Below are positions 7,700 to 14,502 of a stretch of 19,948 bases of DNA, one piece after another. Within the stretch, counting starts at the first letter, position 1; each line of letters starts with the position of its first letter. The notes beneath the pieces are model-generated. The model was not told the DNA's origin. It was given only the letters and a program-made list of their open reading frames with translations, and did not search any database. A program made the translations under genes and the position numbers. The stretch comes from an uncultured Eubacteriales bacterium (lineage in GTDB: Bacteria > Bacillota_I > Bacilli_A > RF39 > UBA660). The DNA lies in the NCBI GenBank assembly GCA_905211265.1, contig CAJMAC010000021.1, positions 1 through 19,948 on the forward strand. Reading direction: 5' to 3'.

Positions 7700-7764
7700 G
7701 TACGGTAGCACTTATCGGAATTTAAGTCTGCATGAGAAGTCTGGATACAGAGTCGATGAAGCAG
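7700..7764. other. GC-rich foldable island upstream of smpB, possible structured RNA
   Basis: By hand count 29 of 65 bases are G or C, against flanks that are almost pure A/T. Two local hairpins form: ACTTA (7710-7714) with TAAGT (7723-7727), extended by GC (7708-7709) with GC (7730-7731) across a CT bulge; and TCTG (7740-7743), loop GATA, CAGA (7748-7751). An alternative long-range helix pairs CTGC (7728-7731) with GCAG (7761-7764). One frame is open for 34 codons from 7701 to a TAA at 7803-7805 but follows a TAG directly and has no start codon. I recognise no Rfam family. Confidence 0.4.
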
Positions 7765-7794
7765 AAAAAATAATAAATAATTATAATCTTAATA

Positions 7795-7824
7795 TTGTAA
7801 AATAACTTAAATATATGATACAAT
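7795..7824 (+). promoter_or_regulatory. Sigma-A promoter of smpB
   Basis: TTGTAA (7795-7800), an 18-bp spacer and TACAAT (7819-7824) with an extended -10 TG (7816-7817). The predicted start near 7831 leaves a leader of about 16 nt before the smpB ATG. Confidence 0.65.
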
Positions 7825-7846
7825 ATATTAAGGAAAGAGTGATATT

Positions 7847-8284
7847 ATGGAAATACTTAATAGAAAAGCCAATTATGATTATTTAATTACTGATACCTTT
7901 GAAGCAGGGCTAGTACTTACTGGTACTGAGATAAAGTCTGTTAGAAATGGAAAAGTTAATATAAAAGATAGCTATGCAATAATAAAGAATGATGAAATGT
8001 ATTTGCTTAATACTCATATATCAATATATGAAGAAGGTAATATCTTTAATCATGATGAAACACGTACAAGAAAATTACTTATGCATAAAAAAGAAATCCT
8101 CAAACTAAGAGATAAAGTAAATATGGAAGGCTATACATTAATACCATTAAAAATTTACTTCGTAAAATCAAAAGCCAAAGTATTAATTGGACTTGCTAAA
8201 GGTAAAAAAAACTATGACAAAAGAGAAACCATCAAAGAAAGAGACACCCTAAGAGAAATGCAAAGAAACTATAAATTGAGGTAA
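7847..8284 (+). CDS. smpB: SsrA-binding protein SmpB
   Basis: SmpB binds tmRNA and delivers it to stalled ribosomes for trans-translation. The 145-residue protein has the family N-terminus (NRKANYDYLITDTFEAGLVLTGTEIKSVR; residues 5-33), the TEIKS core, the segment RTRKLLMHKKEI and the basic C-terminal tail KGKKNYDKRETIKERDTLRE that enters the ribosomal mRNA channel. Length is typical (about 145-160). The start at 7847 has GAGTGAT upstream and its own promoter. It is followed after 3 nt by apbE, whose RBS (GAGGT) lies inside the end of smpB. No tmRNA gene is visible in the window. Confidence 0.97.
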   Translation: MEILNRKANYDYLITDTFEAGLVLTGTEIKSVRNGKVNIKDSYAIIKNDEMYLLNTHISIYEEGNIFNHDETRTRKLLMHKKEILKLRDKVNMEGYTLIPLKIYFVKSKAKVLIGLAKGKKNYDKRETIKERDTLREMQRNYKLR

Positions 8285-8287
8285 CCA

Positions 8288-9283
8288 ATGAGTAACAAAA
8301 AAATAATTAGTATATTTATATTTTTGATTTTACTCGCAGGAATAATATTCCTATTAAAAAAAATTAATTATATCGACTATGAGAAGAATTACTTTTATTT
8401 AGATACAATGATTAATGTAAAAATTAAAAGTAACAAAAGTAGTAAAGATATCGAAGAAGTATTCAATGAAATAGATTATCTTTATAGTACATATAATACC
8501 TTAGCAGATAGATATAATAGTTATGATAATGTAGTAAACATATATTACATAAATGAAATACTTAAAGATAATGAAGAAGTAGTATTAGATAGTAAGTTAT
8601 CTACCTTGATTAATGAAGGCATAAAGTATTACGAGATAACAAATGGTTATATAAATATAGCTAGTGGTAATTTGATTAGTATATGGAAAGATTATATAAA
8701 TAAAAGTGAAGGAATTCCTACAAATGAAGAATTAAATGTGAACACTAGTATATCTGATATTAAACTAGTAGGCAATACCTTAACTAAAACAAATAATGTA
8801 AAATTAGATTTAGGAGCATATACCAAAGGGTATGTAACAGAATTAGTAGGTAATTATCTAGAAAGCCTTGAGATAAAGAATTATATAATTGATGCTGGAG
8901 GTAACATAAAAACAGGAACCCCTTATAAAAAAGACAACTACCTAGTCGGAGTAGTTAACCCAGAAAATACCAAAGACATTTTTATTAAATTAAATATAAA
9001 TAATAAATCAGTTGTAACAAGTGGAGATTATCAAAGATACTATGAATATAATGGAGTAAGATATAATCATATTATTAATCCTTATACATTGTATCCTGCG
9101 AATAATTTTAGAAGTGTTACAGTAATATGCAATGATTCCTTTAAAGCAGATATCTATAGTACATATCTATTTCTTTTAGATTTAGAACAAGGATTAGATA
9201 TAGTAAATAAGACACCTGATATTGATGCCATATGGTATATAGATAGTGAAAATATTATAAAAAGTGATGGCTTTAACTACTAA
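8288..9283 (+). CDS. apbE: FAD:protein FMN transferase (ApbE family)
   Basis: Mg-dependent flavin transferase that links FMN covalently to Thr or Ser of target proteins such as Rnf/Nqr subunits or extracellular flavoproteins. The 331-residue chain has an N-terminal membrane segment (about 6-24), so the catalytic domain faces outward. Family motifs are KLDLGAYTKGYV (172-183), YIIDAGGNIKTG (199-210), TSGDYQRYY (244-252) with YNHIINPYTLYP (259-270), and KADIYST (286-292), which corresponds to the metal-binding ADALST-type motif. There is no lipobox Cys; the anchor is an uncleaved helix. It is co-transcribed with smpB (gap 3 nt) and followed by a terminator. No flavoprotein target is visible nearby. 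Confidence 0.9.
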   Translation: MSNKKIISIFIFLILLAGIIFLLKKINYIDYEKNYFYLDTMINVKIKSNKSSKDIEEVFNEIDYLYSTYNTLADRYNSYDNVVNIYYINEILKDNEEVVLDSKLSTLINEGIKYYEITNGYINIASGNLISIWKDYINKSEGIPTNEELNVNTSISDIKLVGNTLTKTNNVKLDLGAYTKGYVTELVGNYLESLEIKNYIIDAGGNIKTGTPYKKDNYLVGVVNPENTKDIFIKLNINNKSVVTSGDYQRYYEYNGVRYNHIINPYTLYPANNFRSVTVICNDSFKADIYSTYLFLLDLEQGLDIVNKTPDIDAIWYIDSENIIKSDGFNY

Positions 9284-9316
9284 AAATATATTAATGTTTA
9301 ATATTAAGAATAAAAT

Positions 9317-9347
9317 ATAAGGATAGTAAATTATCTTTATGTTTTTT
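9317..9347 (+). terminator. Rho-independent terminator of smpB-apbE
   Basis: ATAAGGATA (9317-9325) pairs with TATCTTTAT (9332-9340), including one G-U pair, across a 6-nt loop. A G and six T follow. Confidence 0.75.
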
Positions 9348-9411
9348 CTTACAGAAAATTTATGCTTTAATATAAGATTCTTTGTTTTAAAATTAAATTA
9401 ATTTAATATTA

Positions 9412-9440
9412 TTGACTTATTAATAACCAATGTTTATAAT
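9412..9440 (+). promoter_or_regulatory. Strong sigma-A promoter before the zinc-ribbon gene, with overlapping dyad
   Basis: TTGACT (9412-9417), a 17-bp spacer and a perfect TATAAT (9435-9440). AATAAC (9422-9427) and GTTATT (9445-9450) form an inverted repeat around the -10, which could be an operator. The predicted leader runs from about 9447 to 9508. The rest of the 9284-9508 gap is plain AT-rich sequence plus the apbE terminator. Confidence 0.75.
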
Positions 9441-9508
9441 ATTAGTTATTGGAACAAATATGAATATATTTATATATAAAGTAATATTATGAATAGGGTG
9501 GTAAGGTT

Positions 9509-10486
9509 ATGGAATTAAATGATAGAAAATATAATTATCCAATATATTTTTGCTCTGATGTTGCAAAGATGTCAACTGAGTTTGAAAAAGAAAATACTGA
9601 AATAAAAAGAAAATATTTAATTAGGAATATTAAAAAAATATCTGATATTATGCAAAGTATAAAAGGATGCAAAGGAACATTTGGAACAGGTTATCCTTTT
9701 TATGTACTAGATAGCAACCTTGAAGGAAATTTACCAATAATTGAAGAACAAATAAATTACAATAAAAGATTAATGGATAATGCTGTATCTTCTAAATATG
9801 ATACATGGACTTGTGCAGATTGTTTAGAACAAAATGGTTATTTAATGGATAATTTAAAAGTATTATGTAAACCATGTCCTAGAATGGATAATGAGTTAAA
9901 ACCTAGGAAGGTAATTAATAGATTACCTGATATTGATATGTGGATGATATGCGAAGATGATTTAGTAGATTATGCAAAACTTATGTTACCTAAATTATTT
10001 AATAAGGAAAATATGCATTCTTCTGATATAGATATAGTTGGTACAATTAAAGAGTTTAGAGATATAACTCTTGACTTAAAAGAAGGTACTATACCTTCAA
10101 AATATTTACCATTAGATGTTCATATTATTGAATACTCAAAGTTTAAAAGAATATTAGAAAATACTCCACTTTTTATAATTAATAGGTTTTGCCCGCAAGA
10201 AGTACCATATATGCCAATACATCCTTATTCATTAAGAAAAGAATGGCAAAAAGATGATGAAGCATATAATTTTATATTAGATTTTATTTATTCATTAACA
10301 CCATTTAATTGGGATAATGAATTAATGGAATTACTAAATAGAGATTATAATTTAATGTCTTCGATGATTGAAAATGATAAGATTGAAGAATTATTTTTAA
10401 GTATTGCACCTGATTCAGTAAAAAGAAGATATAAAACAGGACATCTACAAAAATGTTTAAAGAAAAGGATTGAGAATTGGAAATGA
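9509..10486 (+). CDS. Unknown protein with four-Cys zinc ribbon, possibly nucleotidyltransferase-like
   Basis: A 325-residue cytoplasmic protein I do not recognise. Cys102, Cys105, Cys120 and Cys123 (TCADC, then CKPCP) form a CxxC-N14-CxxC zinc-ribbon pattern. Before it lies a Gly-rich segment GTFGTG (56-61). After it come RLPDIDMWMICEDD (138-151) and LPLDVHIIEY (200-209). This order, a Gly loop, then DxD at the end of a strand, then a third Asp on a later strand, is what a divergent nucleotidyltransferase fold would show, with the ribbon inserted; that is inference by eye. The C-terminus is helical and basic. It has a strong own promoter and overlaps the PHP phosphoesterase by 4 nt (ATGA), so the two are likely made in balance and may act on a common substrate. 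Confidence 0.7.
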   Translation: MELNDRKYNYPIYFCSDVAKMSTEFEKENTEIKRKYLIRNIKKISDIMQSIKGCKGTFGTGYPFYVLDSNLEGNLPIIEEQINYNKRLMDNAVSSKYDTWTCADCLEQNGYLMDNLKVLCKPCPRMDNELKPRKVINRLPDIDMWMICEDDLVDYAKLMLPKLFNKENMHSSDIDIVGTIKEFRDITLDLKEGTIPSKYLPLDVHIIEYSKFKRILENTPLFIINRFCPQEVPYMPIHPYSLRKEWQKDDEAYNFILDFIYSLTPFNWDNELMELLNRDYNLMSSMIENDKIEELFLSIAPDSVKRRYKTGHLQKCLKKRIENWK

Positions 10487-11367
10487 ATATAGATTTACAT
10501 ATACATACTTCTAAATCAGATGGGATATTAACTCCTAAAGAAGTAATTGATGAAGCAATGAAAAATAATGTTAATGTTATATCAATTTGTGATCATGATA
10601 CAATTGAAGCTTATACTGATTCTTTATTAGAATATGCTAAAAAAAATAATATAAAATTAATATATGGTGTAGAAATATCTACTAAGTATAAAGGATATGG
10701 GTATCATGTTTTAGGATATAATATTGATATTTTTAATAAAGATTTAAAAGAAGAATTATCTAAAATAAGATTAGCTAGACACAATTATTTATATGAAGTA
10801 AGTAAGAAATTAAATGAATTAGGCTATATAGTAAATACAAATGAACTTGATAAAATAGATTCAGTTACAAAAGCACATATTGCAAACGATATAATAAATA
10901 ATGAAAAAAATAAAGATTTATTAATAAAAAAATTTAATAAAATTCCAAATAAAGGAGAATTTATTGAAACATTACTTAATGAAAACTGTCCTTGTTATGT
11001 AGAGAAACAATCTATTACCCCGTATGTTGCTTCTTGTATGATAAAAAAATATGGTGGTAAAGTAATACTTGCTCATCCGGTAGCATATTATTATGAAGAC
11101 AAAAAAACTATCGAAGACATCACAAATTTACTTAAAGAAATGAATGCTGACGGTATCGAAGGAAATTATATATATATAGACAAAAATAACATTAAACATA
11201 ATGACATAGATATATGGAATAATTTAGCAAATAAATTAAATATTGTATCTACTATTGGATCTGACTTTCATAATTTTGATAATATACATCCTGTTATTGG
11301 TTTAATTAATGAAGATATAAAAATAGATAAAAATGATATAATAAATAAATTGTTAAATGAAAAGTAA
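10483..11367 (+). CDS. PHP-domain phosphoesterase (TrpH/RNase AM-like)
   Basis: Metal-dependent phosphoesterase of the polymerase-and-histidinol-phosphatase family. Metal-ligand motifs are all present: DLHIHTSKSDG near the N-terminus, CDHDT, YGVEIS, the later VILAHP and the C-terminal GSDFH. The segment YHVLGYNID matches the TrpH/YciV subgroup, whose E. coli member degrades nucleoside 3',5'-bisphosphates and trims RNA 5' ends. The start is put at the ATG at 10483, which overlaps the previous stop (ATGA), giving 294 residues. A TTG two codons earlier is possible but less likely. It is the second gene of a two-gene operon, and its TAA lies in the stem of the terminator. Subgroup substrate is family-based, not demonstrated. 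Confidence 0.88.
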   Translation: MNIDLHIHTSKSDGILTPKEVIDEAMKNNVNVISICDHDTIEAYTDSLLEYAKKNNIKLIYGVEISTKYKGYGYHVLGYNIDIFNKDLKEELSKIRLARHNYLYEVSKKLNELGYIVNTNELDKIDSVTKAHIANDIINNEKNKDLLIKKFNKIPNKGEFIETLLNENCPCYVEKQSITPYVASCMIKKYGGKVILAHPVAYYYEDKKTIEDITNLLKEMNADGIEGNYIYIDKNNIKHNDIDIWNNLANKLNIVSTIGSDFHNFDNIHPVIGLINEDIKIDKNDIINKLLNEK

Positions 11368-11387
11368 TTGCAAAATATTACTTTTTT
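11360..11387 (+). terminator. Terminator overlapping the PHP gene stop codon
   Basis: AAAAGTAAT (11360-11368) pairs with ATTACTTTT (11377-11385) across an 8-nt loop, with T continuing to 11387. The stop TAA (11365-11367) is within the stem. The next promoter begins 2 bp later. Confidence 0.8.
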
Positions 11388-11388
11388 C

Positions 11389-11417
11389 TTGTATAAAAAA
11401 AGTATATGTTATATAAT
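11389..11417 (+). promoter_or_regulatory. Sigma-A promoter of the prepilin-like gene
   Basis: TTGTAT (11389-11394), a 17-bp spacer and a perfect TATAAT (11412-11417), about 20 nt before the ATG at 11437. It abuts the upstream terminator. Confidence 0.7.
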
Positions 11418-11436
11418 TGATTTAGGATGTGATATA

Positions 11437-12105
11437 ATGAACGAAATAAAAATAGATACTGAAGAAAAAAATAATAAAAAAGGTTTTACCTTAATTGAAT
11501 TACTTTCTGCAATTATTTTGCTTGCTATTGTAATGTCTATTTCAACTGTATCAGTAATTGGGGTAATTAATAAATCAAAAAGTAAGAGTTATGATGCTTT
11601 AATTGAATATGCTAAAATTGGTGCTAAAAGTTATTTCGAGGAATGTGATAGTACTGACATAGTAGGAAACACTAAAATAAATTGTGATCAGTTAGCTTAT
11701 AATAAACTTACTACAACATTTGGTGATTTACTATCATATGGTTTTTTGGTAGGATCTTCTAAATCTAATGGTTCAAAAATAGTAGAGAATCCTTACAATA
11801 ATGAAAATATGAATGATTGTCAAATTATAGTAGAAAAGAAAATTATTGGTGATGGTATTGAATATGAATATACTCTTGATAATAGATATGAATGTTCTAA
11901 AGTTAAAAATGCAGATGAAGTAGTTAATACACCAAGTGATAATCCTACGGATACTCCAAGTAATAGTCCTACACCTACTAGAGTTATTGATGTACCAACA
12001 GTAACACCAAGATTAACTCCAAGGCCATCTATTGTAGTAACACCAAAATCTTCAACAATTATTGTAGTGCCACCTGTTCAATCTCCAAAACTAGAATTAC
12101 AATAA
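11437..12105 (+). CDS. Orphan type IV prepilin-like protein with Pro/Thr-rich tail
   Basis: A 222-residue protein with a classic class III (prepilin) signal: a 16-residue charged leader ending in KKG, then FTLIELLSAIILLAIVMSIS, with Glu at position +5 after the predicted prepilin peptidase site. The globular part (about 40-160) contains Cys residues that may pair. The last 60 or so residues are low-complexity Pro, Thr and Ser (TPSDNPTDTPSNSPTPT and onward), unusual for a pilin and more like a wall-spanning stalk or linker; there is no LPXTG motif. The start at 11437 has AGGATGTGAT upstream and its own promoter. No pilin peptidase, ATPase or other pilus gene is in the window, so its assembly machinery must lie elsewhere. 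ung follows after 11 nt. Confidence 0.8.
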   Translation: MNEIKIDTEEKNNKKGFTLIELLSAIILLAIVMSISTVSVIGVINKSKSKSYDALIEYAKIGAKSYFEECDSTDIVGNTKINCDQLAYNKLTTTFGDLLSYGFLVGSSKSNGSKIVENPYNNENMNDCQIIVEKKIIGDGIEYEYTLDNRYECSKVKNADEVVNTPSDNPTDTPSNSPTPTRVIDVPTVTPRLTPRPSIVVTPKSSTIIVVPPVQSPKLELQ

Positions 12106-12116
12106 GAGGTGATAAT

Positions 12117-12785
12117 ATGCATATGACTTATAATTATTGGGATATTGTATTAGATAGTGAATATCATAAAGAGTACTTTGCTAATATAGTTAAATTTGTT
12201 AATAAAGTATATAAAGAAAAAACAATATTTCCTCCGAAAGCAAGAATATTGTCTGCACTTGATATTACTGATTATAATGATGTTAAGGTAGTAATATTAG
12301 GACAAGATCCATATCATGGAATAGGGGAAGCTAATGGACTTGCATTTTCAGTTAATGATGGAGTTAAAATACCACCTTCCTTAAAAAATATTTATAAAGA
12401 ATTACATGATGACCTAGGTGTAGAGATACCTAACACTGGTAATTTAGAATCTTGGGCTAAGGAAGGGGTATTACTTTTAAATAGTGTTTTAACTGTGGAA
12501 AAAGATAAACCTGCTTCTCATAAAAATATAGGATGGGAAACATTTACTGATAGTATAATAAAAAAATTAAATGAAAGAGATAAACCTGTTGTATTTATAT
12601 TATGGGGGAATTTTGCTAAAAGTAAAAAAGAACTAATTACTAATCCCAAACATTTAGTACTTACTTCTTCGCATCCTTCACCATTTTCTGTTAATTATGG
12701 ATTTTTTGGTAGTAAACCTTTTTCTAAGACAAACGAATTTTTAAGAAGAAATGGTATTAAAGAAATTGATTGGACTATTAAATAG
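12117..12785 (+). CDS. ung: Uracil-DNA glycosylase (family 1)
   Basis: Removes uracil from DNA by cleaving the N-glycosidic bond, starting base excision repair. The 222-residue protein has all family-1 motifs: water-activating loop GQDPYHG (62-68, catalytic Asp64), ANGLAFSV (72-79), LLNSVLTVE (120-128) and the DNA-intercalating loop HPSPFSVNYGFFG (186-198, catalytic His186). The start at 12117 has GAGGTG 5 nt upstream; the ATG at 12123 is an alternative. It is probably co-transcribed with the prepilin-like gene (gap 11 nt). In B. subtilis ung (ywdG) lies close to gerQ (ywdL), and here gerQ lies about 650 nt away on the other strand, so part of that neighbourhood appears conserved. Confidence 0.97.
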   Translation: MHMTYNYWDIVLDSEYHKEYFANIVKFVNKVYKEKTIFPPKARILSALDITDYNDVKVVILGQDPYHGIGEANGLAFSVNDGVKIPPSLKNIYKELHDDLGVEIPNTGNLESWAKEGVLLLNSVLTVEKDKPASHKNIGWETFTDSIIKKLNERDKPVVFILWGNFAKSKKELITNPKHLVLTSSHPSPFSVNYGFFGSKPFSKTNEFLRRNGIKEIDWTIK

Positions 12786-12795
12786 TCTTTTTTTT
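12773..12795 (+). terminator. Terminator overlapping the ung stop codon
   Basis: GACTAT (12773-12778), loop TAA, ATAGTC (12782-12787), then eight T. The ung stop TAG (12783-12785) is inside the 3' arm. Confidence 0.85.
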
Positions 12796-12818
12796 TATAT
12801 AAAAATATATAGATATAT

Positions 12819-12848
12819 AAAAAAACTCTAAACCTTATAGTTTAAAGT
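12819..12848 (-). terminator. Terminator of lemA
   Basis: On the minus strand ACTTTAAAC (12848-12840) pairs with GTTTAGAGT (12833-12825), with one G-U pair and a 6-nt loop, followed by T to 12819. The lemA stop (12835-12837) lies in the loop. Confidence 0.75.
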
Positions 12849-13383
12849 CATTATAATCATTATCAGACATATCTTTCATATCAAAGAATAATTTAGTTTT
12901 ATATTTATTAATTTTTGCTACAATATTTGTAGGAAACATAGTAATTAATTTGTTATAACTAGTAATATTATTATTATAATAATCTATTAAAACTGCTAGT
13001 TTTTCATTAATATCTTCTAATGATACATTTATTTTAACTAGTTCTTCATTGTTAGATAATTCTTTGTATTTATTTTTTACTATAATAAGTTCATTAAAAG
13101 CACTAGTTAATTTTCTTTCTAATTCAAAATTACTTATTTTTCTACTTCTTAATTTTATTATTTCATCAAATACTTTATTATCTAATTCCATATTACTTTT
13201 AATTATACTAATACTTCGATTAATTAAATCATACTTATTTCTTAATGAAGTATCAATATTTGCTTCAACTTCGTTTATTCTTATTATGTAATCATTTAAT
13301 TTATTATATATAATCATATAACTTAAAAATATTATACAAAATAATACTATTAATATAAATAATGTTAAAATTAATACATCCAT
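12835..13383 (-). CDS. lemA: LemA family protein
   Basis: A 182-residue member of the LemA family: an N-terminal membrane helix (about 4-25) with a short outside segment and a long cytoplasmic or peripheral four-helix coiled domain. Matching family features are YNKLNDYIIRINEVEANID followed by LRNKYDLINRSISIIK (usual motif YN.LV..r..V.EAWAqIDvQLkRR.DLIPNLV), and the C-terminal YYNNNITSYNKLITMFPTNIVA (usual YN.aV..yN..i..fP.n..a). Some hallmark residues (Trp and Pro-Asn) are replaced, so it is divergent. LemA proteins are widespread with no settled biochemical role. It lies 48 nt downstream of gerQ on the same strand. Confidence 0.85.
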   Translation of the reverse strand: MDVLILTLFILIVLFCIIFLSYMIIYNKLNDYIIRINEVEANIDTSLRNKYDLINRSISIIKSNMELDNKVFDEIIKLRSRKISNFELERKLTSAFNELIIVKNKYKELSNNEELVKINVSLEDINEKLAVLIDYYNNNITSYNKLITMFPTNIVAKINKYKTKLFFDMKDMSDNDYNDFKL

Positions 13384-13431
13384 TTATTAATCACTTCCTA
13401 GTGTAATTATAACAAAAAATAATTATTTTGT

Positions 13432-13830
13432 CTATTGATTTGGTATAAATTCTTTTGTGTAATTAATTGGTTCTTCAAAAGTTACAAAGTCAAGATATAT
13501 CATTAATATTAAGTACCATTCACCAGTATTAGGATTAGATACAATTATATGATCTCTACCTGATTGTTCAATTATTCCATTGAAAACTCTATCTTGCCAT
13601 TCAATACTTCCTGGGACTGTTATATGAAATTTAGCCATTTTACCACGATTTAATCTAAGTATATTTTCTATATATGATTGTTCTGCGTTTAGTATTGAAG
13701 GAGTTCCTCCGACATTAATTGGGGTAGTTTGTGTTTGCTCATAACTAGGTACACTTTGTTGATTAGGTATAGTATTATTATTTAATCCTTGACCAGGAAA
13801 TAAAGTATTTTGATAATATCCATTATTCAT
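13432..13830 (-). CDS. gerQ: Spore coat protein GerQ
   Basis: GerQ is an inner spore-coat protein, crosslinked by transglutaminase in B. subtilis and needed for localisation of the germination hydrolase CwlJ. The 132-residue protein has a low-complexity Asn/Gln-rich N-terminus (about 1-45) and the conserved domain: AEQSYIENILRLNRGKMAKF, IEWQDRVFNGIIEQSGRDHI, then NTGEWYLILMIYLDFVTFEE, which match GerQ closely. The usual Lys/Arg after TG is Glu. The start at 13830 has GAAAGGATGAT upstream. It is followed on the same strand by lemA. cwlJ, which often follows gerQ, is not in the window. Expression is expected in the mother cell; see the candidate -10 at 13850-13857. Confidence 0.92.
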   Translation of the reverse strand: MNNGYYQNTLFPGQGLNNNTIPNQQSVPSYEQTQTTPINVGGTPSILNAEQSYIENILRLNRGKMAKFHITVPGSIEWQDRVFNGIIEQSGRDHIIVSNPNTGEWYLILMIYLDFVTFEEPINYTKEFIPNQ

Positions 13831-13849
13831 AAAATCATCCTTTCATCTA

Positions 13850-13857
13850 AATATATG
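13850..13857 (-). promoter_or_regulatory. Candidate mother-cell sigma -10 element for gerQ
   Basis: Minus-strand CATATATT lies 19 nt before the gerQ start, similar in sequence and spacing to elements before spoIIP and the gene at 5798. No clear -35 element is seen. Confidence 0.3.
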
Positions 13858-13904
13858 AAAAATATGAAAAATAATAACTTAATATAGATAAATAAATAAA
13901 AAAG

Positions 13905-13913
13905 TGATATACT
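13905..13913 (+). promoter_or_regulatory. Extended -10 promoter candidate for pduL
   Basis: TGATATACT (TGn plus TATACT at 13908-13913) lies about 26 nt before the pduL ATG. The -35 region is poor, so it would depend on the extended -10. Confidence 0.35.
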
Positions 13914-13939
13914 TAAATTATATTAGGGAGGTAATAAAA

Positions 13940-14494
13940 ATGATAGAAATACCTATTGGAGTATCTAATCATCATGTTCATTTAACTCATGATGTTATAG
14001 AAAAATTATTTGGTAAAGGATATACTTTAACTGTAAGAAGAAATTTAACTCAAAAAAAAGAATATGCTTGTGAAGAAGTAGTAGATTTAAAAGCAAATGG
14101 TAAGATTATTGAACACGTTAGAGTGCTTGGACCTGAAAGAAATTATAATCAAGTAGAATTATTAAAAAGTGATGCAGAATATTTAGGATTAAATCCTCCG
14201 GTTAGAGATAGTGGAGATTTAGCTAATTCTGAATCAATTACTGTTATTGGTCCAAAAGGTGAAATAACTTTAAATAATTCATGTATAATTGCTACAAAAC
14301 ACATCCATATTAATAGTGAGGATTATCCATTATTAAATACTGGCGATATAGTAAGAGTTAAGGTTAGAGATAATCTTTATATTGAAAATGTTCATATAAA
14401 GAAAAAAGATACTTATACGTTAGAAATGCATATTGATAAAGATGATGCAGTTAAATATAATCTTAACAATGGTGATAAAGTTATCCTTGAATAA
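13940..14494 (+). CDS. pduL: PduL-type phosphate acyltransferase (phosphotransacetylase)
   Basis: Interconverts acyl-CoA and acyl phosphate (acetyl-CoA or propanoyl-CoA), feeding acetate kinase for ATP formation. It is structurally unrelated to the Pta enzyme. The start at 13940 is supported by AGGGAGG (13925-13931); an in-frame GTG at 13904 lies in the promoter region. The 184-residue protein has the two PduL domains: PIGVSNHHVHLTHD (5-18, zinc-binding HHVHL; the usual RH is HH), VRVLGPERNYNQVE (60-73), PPVRDSGDL (86-94) and ATKHIHI (118-124, zinc-binding). It has no N-terminal encapsulation peptide and no microcompartment gene is nearby, so a soluble role in fermentation is likely. The next gene starts 8 nt later. 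Confidence 0.93.
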   Translation: MIEIPIGVSNHHVHLTHDVIEKLFGKGYTLTVRRNLTQKKEYACEEVVDLKANGKIIEHVRVLGPERNYNQVELLKSDAEYLGLNPPVRDSGDLANSESITVIGPKGEITLNNSCIIATKHIHINSEDYPLLNTGDIVRVKVRDNLYIENVHIKKKDTYTLEMHIDKDDAVKYNLNNGDKVILE

Positions 14495-14502
14495 GGTGAA
14501 AT

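Noticed and set aside
7701..7805. 34-codon open frame over the GC-rich island as a small gene
   Set aside because: It begins directly after an in-frame TAG and contains no ATG, GTG, TTG or CTG usable with an RBS near its beginning; kept only as an alternative explanation for the island.
13861..13900. Short direct repeats (ATATGAAAA twice, AAATA units) between gerQ and pduL as a repeat array
   Set aside because: Simple AT-rich sequence with no regular unit and spacer pattern; not CRISPR or an iteron array.
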